A DNA stretch of 6,131 bases from Microcaldota archaeon (GTDB lineage Archaea > Micrarchaeota > Micrarchaeia > Micrarchaeales > CABMGC01): positions 1 to 6,131 of the forward strand of contig JAJYXH010000026.1 of NCBI GenBank assembly GCA_021791075.1, written 5' to 3'. A program made the position numbers and the translations under genes. Numbering within the stretch: the stretch's first letter is position 1; each line of letters begins with the position of its first letter. Shown piece after piece: positions 1 to 4,142 of this stretch. The notes below the pieces were generated by a model. It saw only the letters and a program-made list of their open reading frames with translations, was not told the origin of the DNA and ran no database searches.

Positions 1-35
1 ACTGCTGCCACTGAGAATTTATCAAAGAGAAGACG

Positions 36-42
36 TTTATTT
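36..42 (+). promoter_or_regulatory. Possible TATA box ahead of the 82-273 ORF
   Basis: TTTATTT lies about 43 bases before the ATG at 82. Archaeal transcription normally starts about 25 bases after the TATA box, which would put the start near 62-66 and leave a leader of about 18 bases. Such a transcript would begin inside or after the left arm of the 51-58/101-108 inverted repeat, so either the long stem or this promoter is likely not used. Judged from base composition only; weak. Confidence 0.25.
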
Positions 43-47
43 GCACT

Positions 48-113
48 GTGTTGGAGGGTTCAATTCATCCAGTCGCCATAAATGGCGAGGGTTTCTTTCG
101 CCCTCCAAACCAC
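48..113 (+). repeat. Nested inverted repeats, possible structured RNA or 5' leader
   Basis: TTGGAGGG at 51-58 is perfectly complementary to CCCTCCAA at 101-108, and GTG (48-50) can further pair with CAC (111-113) across a two-base bulge. Nested inside is CGCCATAAATGGCG at 74-87, a perfect 5-bp stem closed by a TAAA loop. The inner hairpin contains the ATG of the 82-273 ORF. Nesting of two perfect elements in 66 bases is more than I expect from ordinary coding DNA, but no known RNA family was recognised: I looked for RNase P, SRP RNA and tRNA signatures and did not find them. Confidence 0.35.
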
Positions 114-273
114 CCACTTCCTAAGATTTGCCGAGGGCAAACCGACCCTGAAGGACAGGCTTCCCCTGCTCGGAAGAACGAGGCACGATGCCCTGGCAGA
201 GGCATTCATACGGATATCTGGGATGCACAACGAACTCCAGGCGCTGATGCGCAATCCGCGGAGGACAAGCTAG
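82..273 (+). CDS. Small hypothetical protein, 63 aa, doubtful
   Basis: An ATG ORF of 63 codons with an in-frame TAA directly before the ATG, so it cannot be longer. Product not recognised. It is soluble-looking, Arg/Leu rich, without signal peptide or membrane segment; the middle and end (from about residue 34, with ALAEAFIRISGMHNELQALM) could be helical. In favour of coding: third codon positions are about two thirds G/C and Arg/Ile use (AGG, ATA) resembles the sure genes nearby. Against: no ribosome binding site at the right distance, the ATG is inside the stem of a perfect hairpin (74-87), and an overlapping 76-codon ORF (48-278) in another frame is also open. The stretch could instead be a structured RNA. 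No relative can be named. Confidence 0.35.
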   Translation: MARVSFALQTTHFLRFAEGKPTLKDRLPLLGRTRHDALAEAFIRISGMHNELQALMRNPRRTS

Positions 274-285
274 GCTGAAGCTTAA

Positions 286-296
286 GTAATAAAAAG
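286..296 (+). promoter_or_regulatory. Possible TATA box for the 324-515 ORF
   Basis: The AT-rich stretch TAATAAAAAG is about 30 bases before the GTG at 324. This is the spacing expected if transcription starts at or just before the GTG, giving a leaderless or nearly leaderless message. The flanking AAGCTTA copies (278-284 and 294-300) could also pair as a short hairpin after the 82-273 ORF. Base-composition evidence only. Confidence 0.35.
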
Positions 297-323
297 CTTA
301 TCTTACAATAATCCTGTTGACCA

Positions 324-515
324 GTGCGTTTTGCAGTAAATAAGGAGAGGATTGACAGAGAGCGTGACTTTATGAGAGAGAGAATCCGGACAGGCGAGCA
401 GCAGCAGGAGCCCAGATTTAAGCTACTTGTTGAGAGATATAAGTCGGGAGAGCTGGACGCGGACCAGTTTATGAAGGCGGTTGAGGCCCTGAAGCGCATG
501 GAAGGAAGCCGGTGA
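324..515 (+). CDS. Small helical protein with SHOCT-like C-terminus
   Basis: A 63-codon ORF, probably real. The product is highly charged and predicted by eye to be helical throughout: an Arg/Glu-rich N-terminal half (residues 7-25) and a C-terminal motif, roughly residues 33-58, in which a hydrophobic helix is followed by YKSGELDADQF and a second helix. That pattern (helix, Gly turn, acidic D/E-x-x-F) resembles the short SHOCT oligomerisation motif; this is pattern likeness, not a database hit. The start shown is GTG, fitting a leaderless message behind the AT-rich box near 290. ATG at 372 (47 aa) is the alternative. A strong AAGGAGAGG at 342-350 lies inside the ORF but is about 21 bases from that ATG, too far to favour it. 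It converges on the endonuclease dU-family gene with a 19-bp gap. Confidence 0.55.
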   Translation: MRFAVNKERIDRERDFMRERIRTGEQQQEPRFKLLVERYKSGELDADQFMKAVEALKRMEGSR

Positions 516-525
516 GTCAGCCGGC
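508..525. terminator. GC-rich inverted repeat between convergent genes
   Basis: GCCGG (508-512) pairs with CCGGC (521-525) around an eight-base loop; the loop region contains the 7-base palindrome TGAGTCA. It covers the stop codon of the plus-strand small ORF and lies just past the minus-strand gene that ends at 535. Its position suits a two-way terminator, but no T-run follows on either strand, so the role is a guess. Confidence 0.25.
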
Positions 526-534
526 AGAGGCAGA

Positions 535-1080
535 CTAGACTCTTCCTTTGGACTCGCCGTATCCTATCCCGCTTGCTATAAGGTGCGAGAGCCTGAGGAA
601 TCGCGCCGACTTCTCGATCGTATCGTCTTCAGGAGCGGGTCCGATGTACTGGGCGTAGTATCCCATCGACCTCTTTATCTTTACGCTCTTCGTTACCTTG
701 TCCAGAAGCTCCGACCTCTCCACCCTCTTCTCCTTGACCTTGTTCGATGCCATCTTCAGCAGTCGTGGGTGCGGTTTCTTCCTCGTTATCCCGATGACCT
801 GGACATTGAGCTCCTTGCCGAGCCTCGGAAAGTCGACTATGTTCAGTCCCGCGAGGGTGATCCCGTTTATCGCCACTATCCTTATCTGGGAGGCGAACCT
901 GGATCCCCTTAACCTCTTGATTATCATGTCGGTAGAATCGGTCCCGTCCTTCTCCACGTAGAATGAGAGCACTCCCTCTATGACGTCCTGTCTGGCTATT
1001 ACGCCTACAACCATGACGCTCCTGTCCCCGCGCTTGAACGGCGACTCGTCGAGAGCCAGGATCCTTACACCTTCCTTCAT
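535..1080 (-). CDS. DUF99 / endonuclease dU-family protein
   Basis: A 181-aa protein of the DUF99 (UPF0215) family, annotated elsewhere as endonuclease dU and related in fold to endonuclease V (RNase H-like), which nicks deaminated DNA; the family is mostly archaeal and about 180-200 aa long, so this copy is full length. Seen in the sequence: an N-terminal strand with ALDESPF (residues 9-15, D11 the likely metal ligand), an acidic VEKDGTD segment (42-48), the family-typical INGITLAGLNIVD (71-83), and a C-terminal LRLSHLIASGIGYGESKGR block (162-180). A basic linker rich in Lys/Arg sits at about residues 100-135. The ATG is 4 bp after the rpoL stop, so both are almost certainly on one transcript and probably translationally coupled. 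The family is sure; the enzymatic role is from the family name and was not derived here. Confidence 0.88.
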   Translation of the reverse strand: MKEGVRILALDESPFKRGDRSVMVVGVIARQDVIEGVLSFYVEKDGTDSTDMIIKRLRGSRFASQIRIVAINGITLAGLNIVDFPRLGKELNVQVIGITRKKPHPRLLKMASNKVKEKRVERSELLDKVTKSVKIKRSMGYYAQYIGPAPEDDTIEKSARFLRLSHLIASGIGYGESKGRV

Positions 1081-1084
1081 CGAA

Positions 1085-1351
1085 TTACTTCTTTGGAACC
1101 TGAGATTGGAGCTCCTTCAGGTCGTCCTCCAGCCCGTCTATCGCCTTAAGAACAAGCGCCTTGGCGCTCTTTGTCGACTTGACCACGAGCCTCGGCTTGC
1201 CTACCTCGAAGTGTTCCTTGACAACGCTCACGAACTCGACGTCCTTGTTGTCCATGAGCTTGCCCTTTATGAGGTCCGGTATTCCCCTGTCGACCCCATC
1301 AAACTCTATGACAAGGCTCTTCGGCTCGTCTTCTATGATAGTGAGTTTCAT
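1085..1351 (-). CDS. rpoL: DNA-directed RNA polymerase subunit Rpo11 (L)
   Basis: An 88-aa protein matching archaeal RNA polymerase subunit L, the Rpb11/RPAC2 homologue. It pairs with subunit D (Rpo3) to form the platform on which the core enzyme assembles, as the bacterial alpha dimer does. Seen: N-terminal strand and acidic turn (MKLTIIEDEPKSLVIEFDG), the segment VEFVSVVKEHFEVGKPRLVVKS matching the family pattern of a Glu/His-containing strand followed by G-x-P-x-L, and a long C-terminal helix (about 65-85) with regular Leu spacing. Length is normal (about 90). The ATG is preceded by AAGGAGAGA (plus-strand 1354-1362), a strong ribosome binding site. It is first in a two-gene unit with the endonuclease dU-family gene and is divergent from rps19e. 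One deviation: the usual L-x-N-x-L-R of the D-L dimer helix reads IPDLIKGKL, so the Asn/Arg pattern is partly lost. Confidence 0.87.
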   Translation of the reverse strand: MKLTIIEDEPKSLVIEFDGVDRGIPDLIKGKLMDNKDVEFVSVVKEHFEVGKPRLVVKSTKSAKALVLKAIDGLEDDLKELQSQVPKK

Positions 1352-1395
1352 GGTCTCTCCTTCTGATAAATAGCAATAAGATTAGTACAGCAACG

Positions 1396-1403
1396 AATAT
1401 AAA
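1396..1403 (-). promoter_or_regulatory. TATA box for rpoL
   Basis: On the minus strand this reads TTTATATT, close to the archaeal consensus. It is centred about 49 bases before the rpoL ATG; a start about 26 bases downstream leaves a leader of roughly 22 bases that contains the AAGGAGAGA binding site. The box is fairly symmetric and could also serve rps19e on the other strand. Confidence 0.6.
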
Positions 1404-1412
1404 GGCTACGAT

Positions 1413-1422
1413 ACTAAATAAT
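1413..1422 (+). promoter_or_regulatory. Possible TATA box for the rps19e cluster
   Basis: CTAAATAATA lies about 58 bases before the ATG at 1475, predicting a transcript start near 1440-1445, just before GGGAGG at 1445-1450. The symmetric AATATAAA at 1396-1403 is the alternative and would give a leader about 25 bases longer. Together they form the divergent promoter of rpoL and the translation cluster. Confidence 0.45.
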
Positions 1423-1444
1423 AGTGCTTCTTTTACAAAGAGTA

Positions 1445-1450
1445 GGGAGG
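1445..1450 (+). promoter_or_regulatory. Shine-Dalgarno GGGAGG, oddly placed for rps19e
   Basis: GGGAGG is the best ribosome binding site in the leader, but it is 24 bases from the homology-supported ATG at 1475. It is 6 bases before an in-frame TTG at 1457 and 11 bases before an out-of-frame ATG at 1462. It therefore either supports a slightly longer eS19 or a short upstream ORF. Confidence 0.5.
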
Positions 1451-1461
1451 CACTTTTTGTT

Positions 1462-1497
1462 ATGGTGCTTATTCATGGCAAATGTCTTAGAGGTTGA
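1462..1497 (+). other. Possible 11-codon upstream ORF overlapping the rps19e start
   Basis: ATG at 1462 opens an 11-codon ORF (MVLIHGKCLRG) that stops at 1495-1497, 20 bases inside rps19e and in another frame. GGGAGG is 11 bases upstream. A ribosome finishing here would be close to the rps19e ATG, which could couple or limit rps19e translation. This is only a reading of start-codon geometry; the ORF may be chance. Confidence 0.2.
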
Positions 1498-1891
1498 CGC
1501 AAGCGATTTCATCAAGAGGGCTTCGGAGAAGCTGAAGGCCAACGGGGTAGCGAAGCCGAAGTACACGGAGTACGTGAAGAGCGGCGCGGGCAAGGAGAGG
1601 GTTCCATCGGACATTGACTTCTACTATGTGAGGTGCGCCTCGATACTCAGGCAGGTCTACCTCAACGGCCCGATAGGCGTCTCGGCCTTGAGGACAAGGT
1701 ACGGCAACAGGAAGAGGCACGTGGTACACAGGCATCACCACTACAGGGCCGGAGGCAGCGTGATAAAGGATGCCTTCGACTCCCTTGAGAAGCTGGGATA
1801 CGTGAAGAAGGCAGCAAAGGGCAGGGTCATCACACACCATGGACGCTCTTTCGTTGACAAGATATCGAATGAGATAGCCAAGGGTGCTTGA
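1475..1891 (+). CDS. rps19e: Small-subunit ribosomal protein eS19
   Basis: A 138-aa protein of the eS19 family, a component of the head of the archaeal/eukaryotic 30S/40S subunit needed for its maturation. Matching blocks: N-terminal VLEVDASDFIKRASEKLK (about 3-20); the winged-helix core with DFYYVRCASILRQVYLNGPIGV (residues 48-69); LRTRYGNRKRHVVHRHHHYRAGGS, here rich in His; and the C-terminal LEKLGYVKKAAKGRVITHHGRSFVDKI. Length is near the archaeal norm (about 148). I chose ATG 1475 because MANVLEVDA lines up with the usual N-terminus; a longer ORF upstream adds a hydrophobic, non-conserved stretch, though TTG at 1457 has the better ribosome binding site and would add six residues. It is first in the translation cluster; the next gene starts 2 bp after its stop. 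Confidence 0.95.
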   Translation: MANVLEVDASDFIKRASEKLKANGVAKPKYTEYVKSGAGKERVPSDIDFYYVRCASILRQVYLNGPIGVSALRTRYGNRKRHVVHRHHHYRAGGSVIKDAFDSLEKLGYVKKAAKGRVITHHGRSFVDKISNEIAKGA

Positions 1892-1893
1892 TC

Positions 1894-2205
1894 GTGGCTG
1901 CAGAGGAGCAGGAGTCCGGAGAGAATGAGAAGCTCAGGAGGGCTTATGCAAGAAGGCTCCAGGCACTGCAGATGGAGCAGCAGAAGAAGGAGCTCGTGAA
2001 GAAGTGCATGACCACGGAAGCATATGAACGATTAATGAATGTAAGGATGGCAAACGCAGAGCTTTATTCGCGGATTGTTGACTTAGTGATCTCGCTCGCA
2101 CAGAGCGGGAGGGCAAGCTCGAGGATCACTGAGGAGCAGCTGAAGGGAATACTCGCGAAGCTGACATACAGGCCTGAACCGAAGATAGAGTTCAAGCACA
2201 AATGA
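1894..2205 (+). CDS. PDCD5-family DNA-binding protein
   Basis: A 103-aa protein of the PDCD5 (TFAR19) family, small helical-bundle proteins universal in archaea and eukaryotes; archaeal members bind DNA in vitro but their cellular role is not settled. Seen: a charged, Gln-rich N-terminal helix (LRRAYARRLQALQMEQQKKE), a central helix starting KKCMTTEAYERLMNVRMANAEL, which is the most conserved block of the family, then LVISLAQSGRASSRITEEQLKGILAKL, and a basic C-terminus ending PKIEFKHK. The family often has a basic tail of this kind. Length is typical (100-120). Start: GTG 1894 is 9 bases after AAGGG (1880-1884) and is preferred; TTG 1888, overlapping the rps19e stop, would add two residues. 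It lies between rps19e and rpl39e, its usual archaeal location. Confidence 0.92.
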   Translation: MAAEEQESGENEKLRRAYARRLQALQMEQQKKELVKKCMTTEAYERLMNVRMANAELYSRIVDLVISLAQSGRASSRITEEQLKGILAKLTYRPEPKIEFKHK

Positions 2206-2214
2206 GATGAGATC

Positions 2215-2373
2215 ATGGGAAAGAAGAGCGCGAACAAGAAGAGACGCCTTGGAAAGGCACTCAAGCAGAACAGGAGGATACCGGCACTTGCGATGATAAG
2301 GACGCACAGGAGAGTGCAGTACAACAAGCACCAGAGGAACTGGAGGAGAAGGAAGCTGAGGATAGAGGGTTGA
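2215..2373 (+). CDS. rpl39e: Large-subunit ribosomal protein eL39
   Basis: A 52-codon gene, easily missed because of its size. The product is extremely basic and matches eL39, which lines the peptide exit tunnel of the large subunit in archaea and eukaryotes. Seen: MGKKSANKKRRLGKALKQNR, with the family's L-x-K-A-L-K-Q-N-R-R-x-P-A block at residues 12-25, then MIRTHRRVQYNKHQRNWRRRKLRI, where the R-x-W-R-R-x-K-L ending is diagnostic. Length is normal (50-51). ATG 2215 is 9 bases after the PDCD5 stop; the upstream sequence GAGATGAGATC is only a weak ribosome binding site, so coupling to the preceding gene is likely. The next gene starts 4 bases after its stop. Confidence 0.96.
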   Translation: MGKKSANKKRRLGKALKQNRRIPALAMIRTHRRVQYNKHQRNWRRRKLRIEG

Positions 2374-2377
2374 TTGC

Positions 2378-2869
2378 ATGGCAGCCAAGATAATAACGAT
2401 AAGTCTGAGGAAGAGGCTCGTCAAGATACACACGAGCAGGAGGCAGAGCAAGGCAATGGACTACCTCAAGGAGGCTGTCGCAAGGCATTCCAAGTCGGAT
2501 CTCGATTCGGTAAAGATAAACCAGAACCTCAACGAGTACATCGGGGCGAACACCACGAACAGGTACAGGCCGATAAAGGTCTCCGTCAACAAGGTGGGGG
2601 AGGCGGTCGAGGCCGAGTGGGCTGAGGCGCCTAAGAAGGTCCAGCCTGCCGCCGCGAAGAACGCCAAGGCGGTCTCGTCTGCACCAACCGCACAGGGCAA
2701 GGCTCCCGGAGCGGCCACCACGGCAAAGGCCGTGTCCAATATACAGAAGGAGGTCTCAAAGGACATCTCGAAGATGGTAGAGGAGAAGAAGGCCGAGGGC
2801 AGGGCTGAGAGCAAGAAGAAGGAGCAGAGCCCCAAGAAGGAGGACAGGCAGAAGGGAGCTCCTGCCTGA
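2378..2869 (+). CDS. rpl31e: Ribosomal protein eL31 with long charged C-terminal tail
   Basis: A 163-aa protein in which residues 1-84 are eL31, a large-subunit protein near the peptide exit tunnel where nascent-chain factors dock. Seen in the core: IITISLRKRLVKIHTSRRQSKAMDYLKEAVARH, then DLDSVKINQNLNEYI and NRYRPIKVSVNKVGEAVEAEW, in the family's order. Usual length is about 80-100 aa. Residues 85-163 are an added tail: Ala/Lys/Pro rich to about 120, then a likely helix (IQKEVSKDISKMVEEKKAE) and a Lys/Glu-rich end, all low complexity and likely disordered. No frameshift or stop separates core and tail and codon use is unchanged, so the tail is part of the protein. ATG 2378 is 8 bases after GAGGG inside the end of rpl39e. 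aIF6 follows after 19 bp. Confidence 0.94.
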   Translation: MAAKIITISLRKRLVKIHTSRRQSKAMDYLKEAVARHSKSDLDSVKINQNLNEYIGANTTNRYRPIKVSVNKVGEAVEAEWAEAPKKVQPAAAKNAKAVSSAPTAQGKAPGAATTAKAVSNIQKEVSKDISKMVEEKKAEGRAESKKKEQSPKKEDRQKGAPA

Positions 2870-2888
2870 AAGTAAATCTGGTAAGGAA

Positions 2889-3554
2889 ATGGGAATAGGG
2901 AAGGTTGACGTAAGAGGCAACTCGTTTATAGGAGCGTTTGGACTTGCAACAGACTCTTTCTCGCTCGTGGGAAACAGCATGAGCGTAAAGCATGTCGATA
3001 TGATAAAGGAGATGCTGGGCATTGATACCGCCAGGATCTCCATTGACGGATCTGACCTGATAGGGATCTATGCGGTGGCGAACAGCGGGGCCGTGCTCCT
3101 GCCGGAGATATCGACAGAGACGGAGCTTAAGAACGCGAAGGAGCTTCTCCCAAACGTGAGGGTCGAGGCATTCAGGACGGACCTCAACGCGCTTGGAAAC
3201 AACATACTTGCAAACGACAAGATAGCCTTTGTCAACTCTGCTTACAGCGGCGACGAGGAGAGGAGGATCGGCGACGCACTTGGCGTGGAGACGATAAGGC
3301 TCGACATTGGCGGACTTCCGACTGTAGGGGCAAGCAACATACTTACCAACAAGGGAATGGTCCTGAACAACAGGGCAGAGGACCACGACATTGAGACGGT
3401 GGGAAAGCTCATAAGCAGCTACTCGCAGTCCACGGCGAACCTCGGTTCGCTCAGCCTGAGGCTCTCCACGATCTCGAACTCGAACGGACTGCTCGTAGGG
3501 GCTGAGACAACGGGGTTCGAGATGGCAAGGATCGCCGAAGGGCTGGGGCTCTGA
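2889..3554 (+). CDS. eif6: Translation initiation factor aIF6
   Basis: A 221-aa protein, the normal length for archaeal IF6. It binds the large ribosomal subunit at the uL14 region and keeps it from joining the small subunit too early; in eukaryotes its relative also takes part in 60S maturation. The fold is a five-fold pseudo-symmetric pentein, and the repeats are visible as recurring hydrophobic-Gly patterns: VRGNSFIGAFGLATDSFSLV (8-27), RISIDGSDLIGIYAVANSGAVLLP (about 49-72), RTDLNALGNNILANDKIAFV, LPTVGASNILTNKGMVLN and SNSNGLLVGAETTGFEMARI. The N-x-x-G-x-x-x-A/T and N-x-I-L repeats fit the family well. GGTAAGG just before ATG 2889 is the probable ribosome binding site. It is the last gene of the tightly spaced group; the 147-bp gap after it is the largest in the cluster. 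Confidence 0.95.
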   Translation: MGIGKVDVRGNSFIGAFGLATDSFSLVGNSMSVKHVDMIKEMLGIDTARISIDGSDLIGIYAVANSGAVLLPEISTETELKNAKELLPNVRVEAFRTDLNALGNNILANDKIAFVNSAYSGDEERRIGDALGVETIRLDIGGLPTVGASNILTNKGMVLNNRAEDHDIETVGKLISSYSQSTANLGSLSLRLSTISNSNGLLVGAETTGFEMARIAEGLGL

Positions 3555-3572
3555 CCGTTAGCTGTTTGCGGC

Positions 3573-3632
3573 CTTGCCCATAAACCAGTTTACCTGGCAA
3601 TTTGTTGGTTTTGTGGGCAAGAACCTCTTTTT
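3573..3632 (+). terminator. Imperfect hairpin plus T-run after eif6
   Basis: CTTGCCCA (3573-3580) pairs with TGGGCAAG (3614-3621), a perfect 8-bp arm, and the stem continues with AAACCA (3582-3587) against TGGTTT (3606-3611) with a small internal irregularity, leaving a loop of about 18 bases. A competing inner stem is CCAG (3585-3588) with CTGG (3594-3597). Five Ts follow at 3628-3632, and AGAACC (3620-3625) could alternatively pair with GGTTCT (3645-3650). Position and T-run suit a terminator for the eS19-aIF6 transcript; the alternative pairings and length would also suit a small RNA or attenuator. Confidence 0.45.
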
Positions 3633-3656
3633 GAGCAACGCCCTGGTTCTGTAATG

Positions 3657-3664
3657 TTTATATA
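3657..3664 (+). promoter_or_regulatory. TATA box for pfdA-ftsY
   Basis: TTTATATA is a near-perfect archaeal TATA box centred about 42 bases before the ATG at 3702. A start about 26 bases downstream, near 3686, gives a leader of about 16 bases with no clear ribosome binding site. It indicates that pfdA and ftsY can be transcribed separately from the upstream ribosomal protein genes. Confidence 0.65.
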
Positions 3665-3701
3665 GCCTTGCGTGCTTTATCTTAATTTAGACGGTCTAAT
3701 T

Positions 3702-4133
3702 ATGGCAGACGACAAAACTTCGCAGCAGGACCTTCAGGAGATGCTAGCGCAGCTGCAGTACCTTCAGAACGTCTACACGCAGAGATACGACATACTCAAC
3801 GAGCAGATAGCGACGTACAACATCGCAAAGGAGGCCGTGCTCAGGAACATAGAGATGATAGACAGGTCAGGCAGCATGGATAACAAGACCATACTGCTTA
3901 ATGCGGACGGAGGCGTCTACATAGAGGCCGGCATAAAGAAACTGGACAAGATGATAACGTACGTGGGCGCGAGCTATCTCGTTGAGAAGCCACTCGCCGA
4001 GGCGAAGGACTTCCTGCAGAGCACCCTGAAGGGGGGCGACGCCGCGGTCTCAAAGCTCATCGACGAGAAGAGGAAGGTCGAGAAGGAGCTTTTCGACATA
4101 TCTTACAAGCTTGCGGCGATTAGGCAGGGATAA
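3702..4133 (+). CDS. pfdA: Prefoldin alpha subunit
   Basis: A 143-aa prefoldin alpha subunit. Archaeal prefoldin is a hexamer of two alpha and four beta chains whose coiled-coil tentacles hold unfolded proteins and hand them to the thermosome in the cytoplasm. Seen: an N-terminal coiled coil (about residues 7-50, QQDLQEMLAQLQYLQNVYTQ and on, with heptad Leu/Ile), a central beta-hairpin region with ILLNADGGVYIEAGI and YVGASYLVEKPLAEA (about 66-105), where the G-x-x-Y-I-E-A and V-E-K positions are typical of alpha subunits, and a C-terminal coiled coil (about 105-140). Length matches the family (140-150). ATG 3702 is chosen: the GTG 30 bases upstream would lie inside the predicted promoter-start region. 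Adjacent to ftsY with a 9-bp gap, as in many archaea. Confidence 0.94.
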   Translation: MADDKTSQQDLQEMLAQLQYLQNVYTQRYDILNEQIATYNIAKEAVLRNIEMIDRSGSMDNKTILLNADGGVYIEAGIKKLDKMITYVGASYLVEKPLAEAKDFLQSTLKGGDAAVSKLIDEKRKVEKELFDISYKLAAIRQG

Positions 4134-4142
4134 GGTAGTTCA

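Noticed and set aside
1..81. tRNA-like end: GGTTCAATTC at 57-66 resembles a T-loop and CCA follows at 76-78
   Set aside because: The T-stem would have two mismatches in five pairs and no matching acceptor 5' strand (GGCGACT or similar), D arm or anticodon arm is found upstream.
1..124. Reading frame open from the left edge to a stop at 122-124 (and another to 79-81), as if the end of an upstream gene
   Set aside because: About 40 codons with no recognisable family pattern and weak codon bias; cannot be told from chance at a window edge.
48..254. Alternative ORFs 48-278 (plus) and 60-254 (minus) in the first region
   Set aside because: The 48-278 product is Pro/Gly rich with poor codon bias and the minus-strand one lacks any promoter or ribosome site; the 82-273 frame is the better, though still doubtful, choice.
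1..300. RNase P RNA or SRP 7S RNA as an explanation for the structured first region
   Set aside because: The universal short motifs of these RNAs (such as the GAGGAAAGUC block or the helix 8 GGAAGG-type core in context) are not seen on either strand.
2631..3386. 251-codon minus-strand open frame opposite rpl31e and eif6
   Set aside because: Covers two well-supported genes on the other strand and crosses their boundary; composition (Arg/Pro/Ser-rich) is that of a shadow frame.
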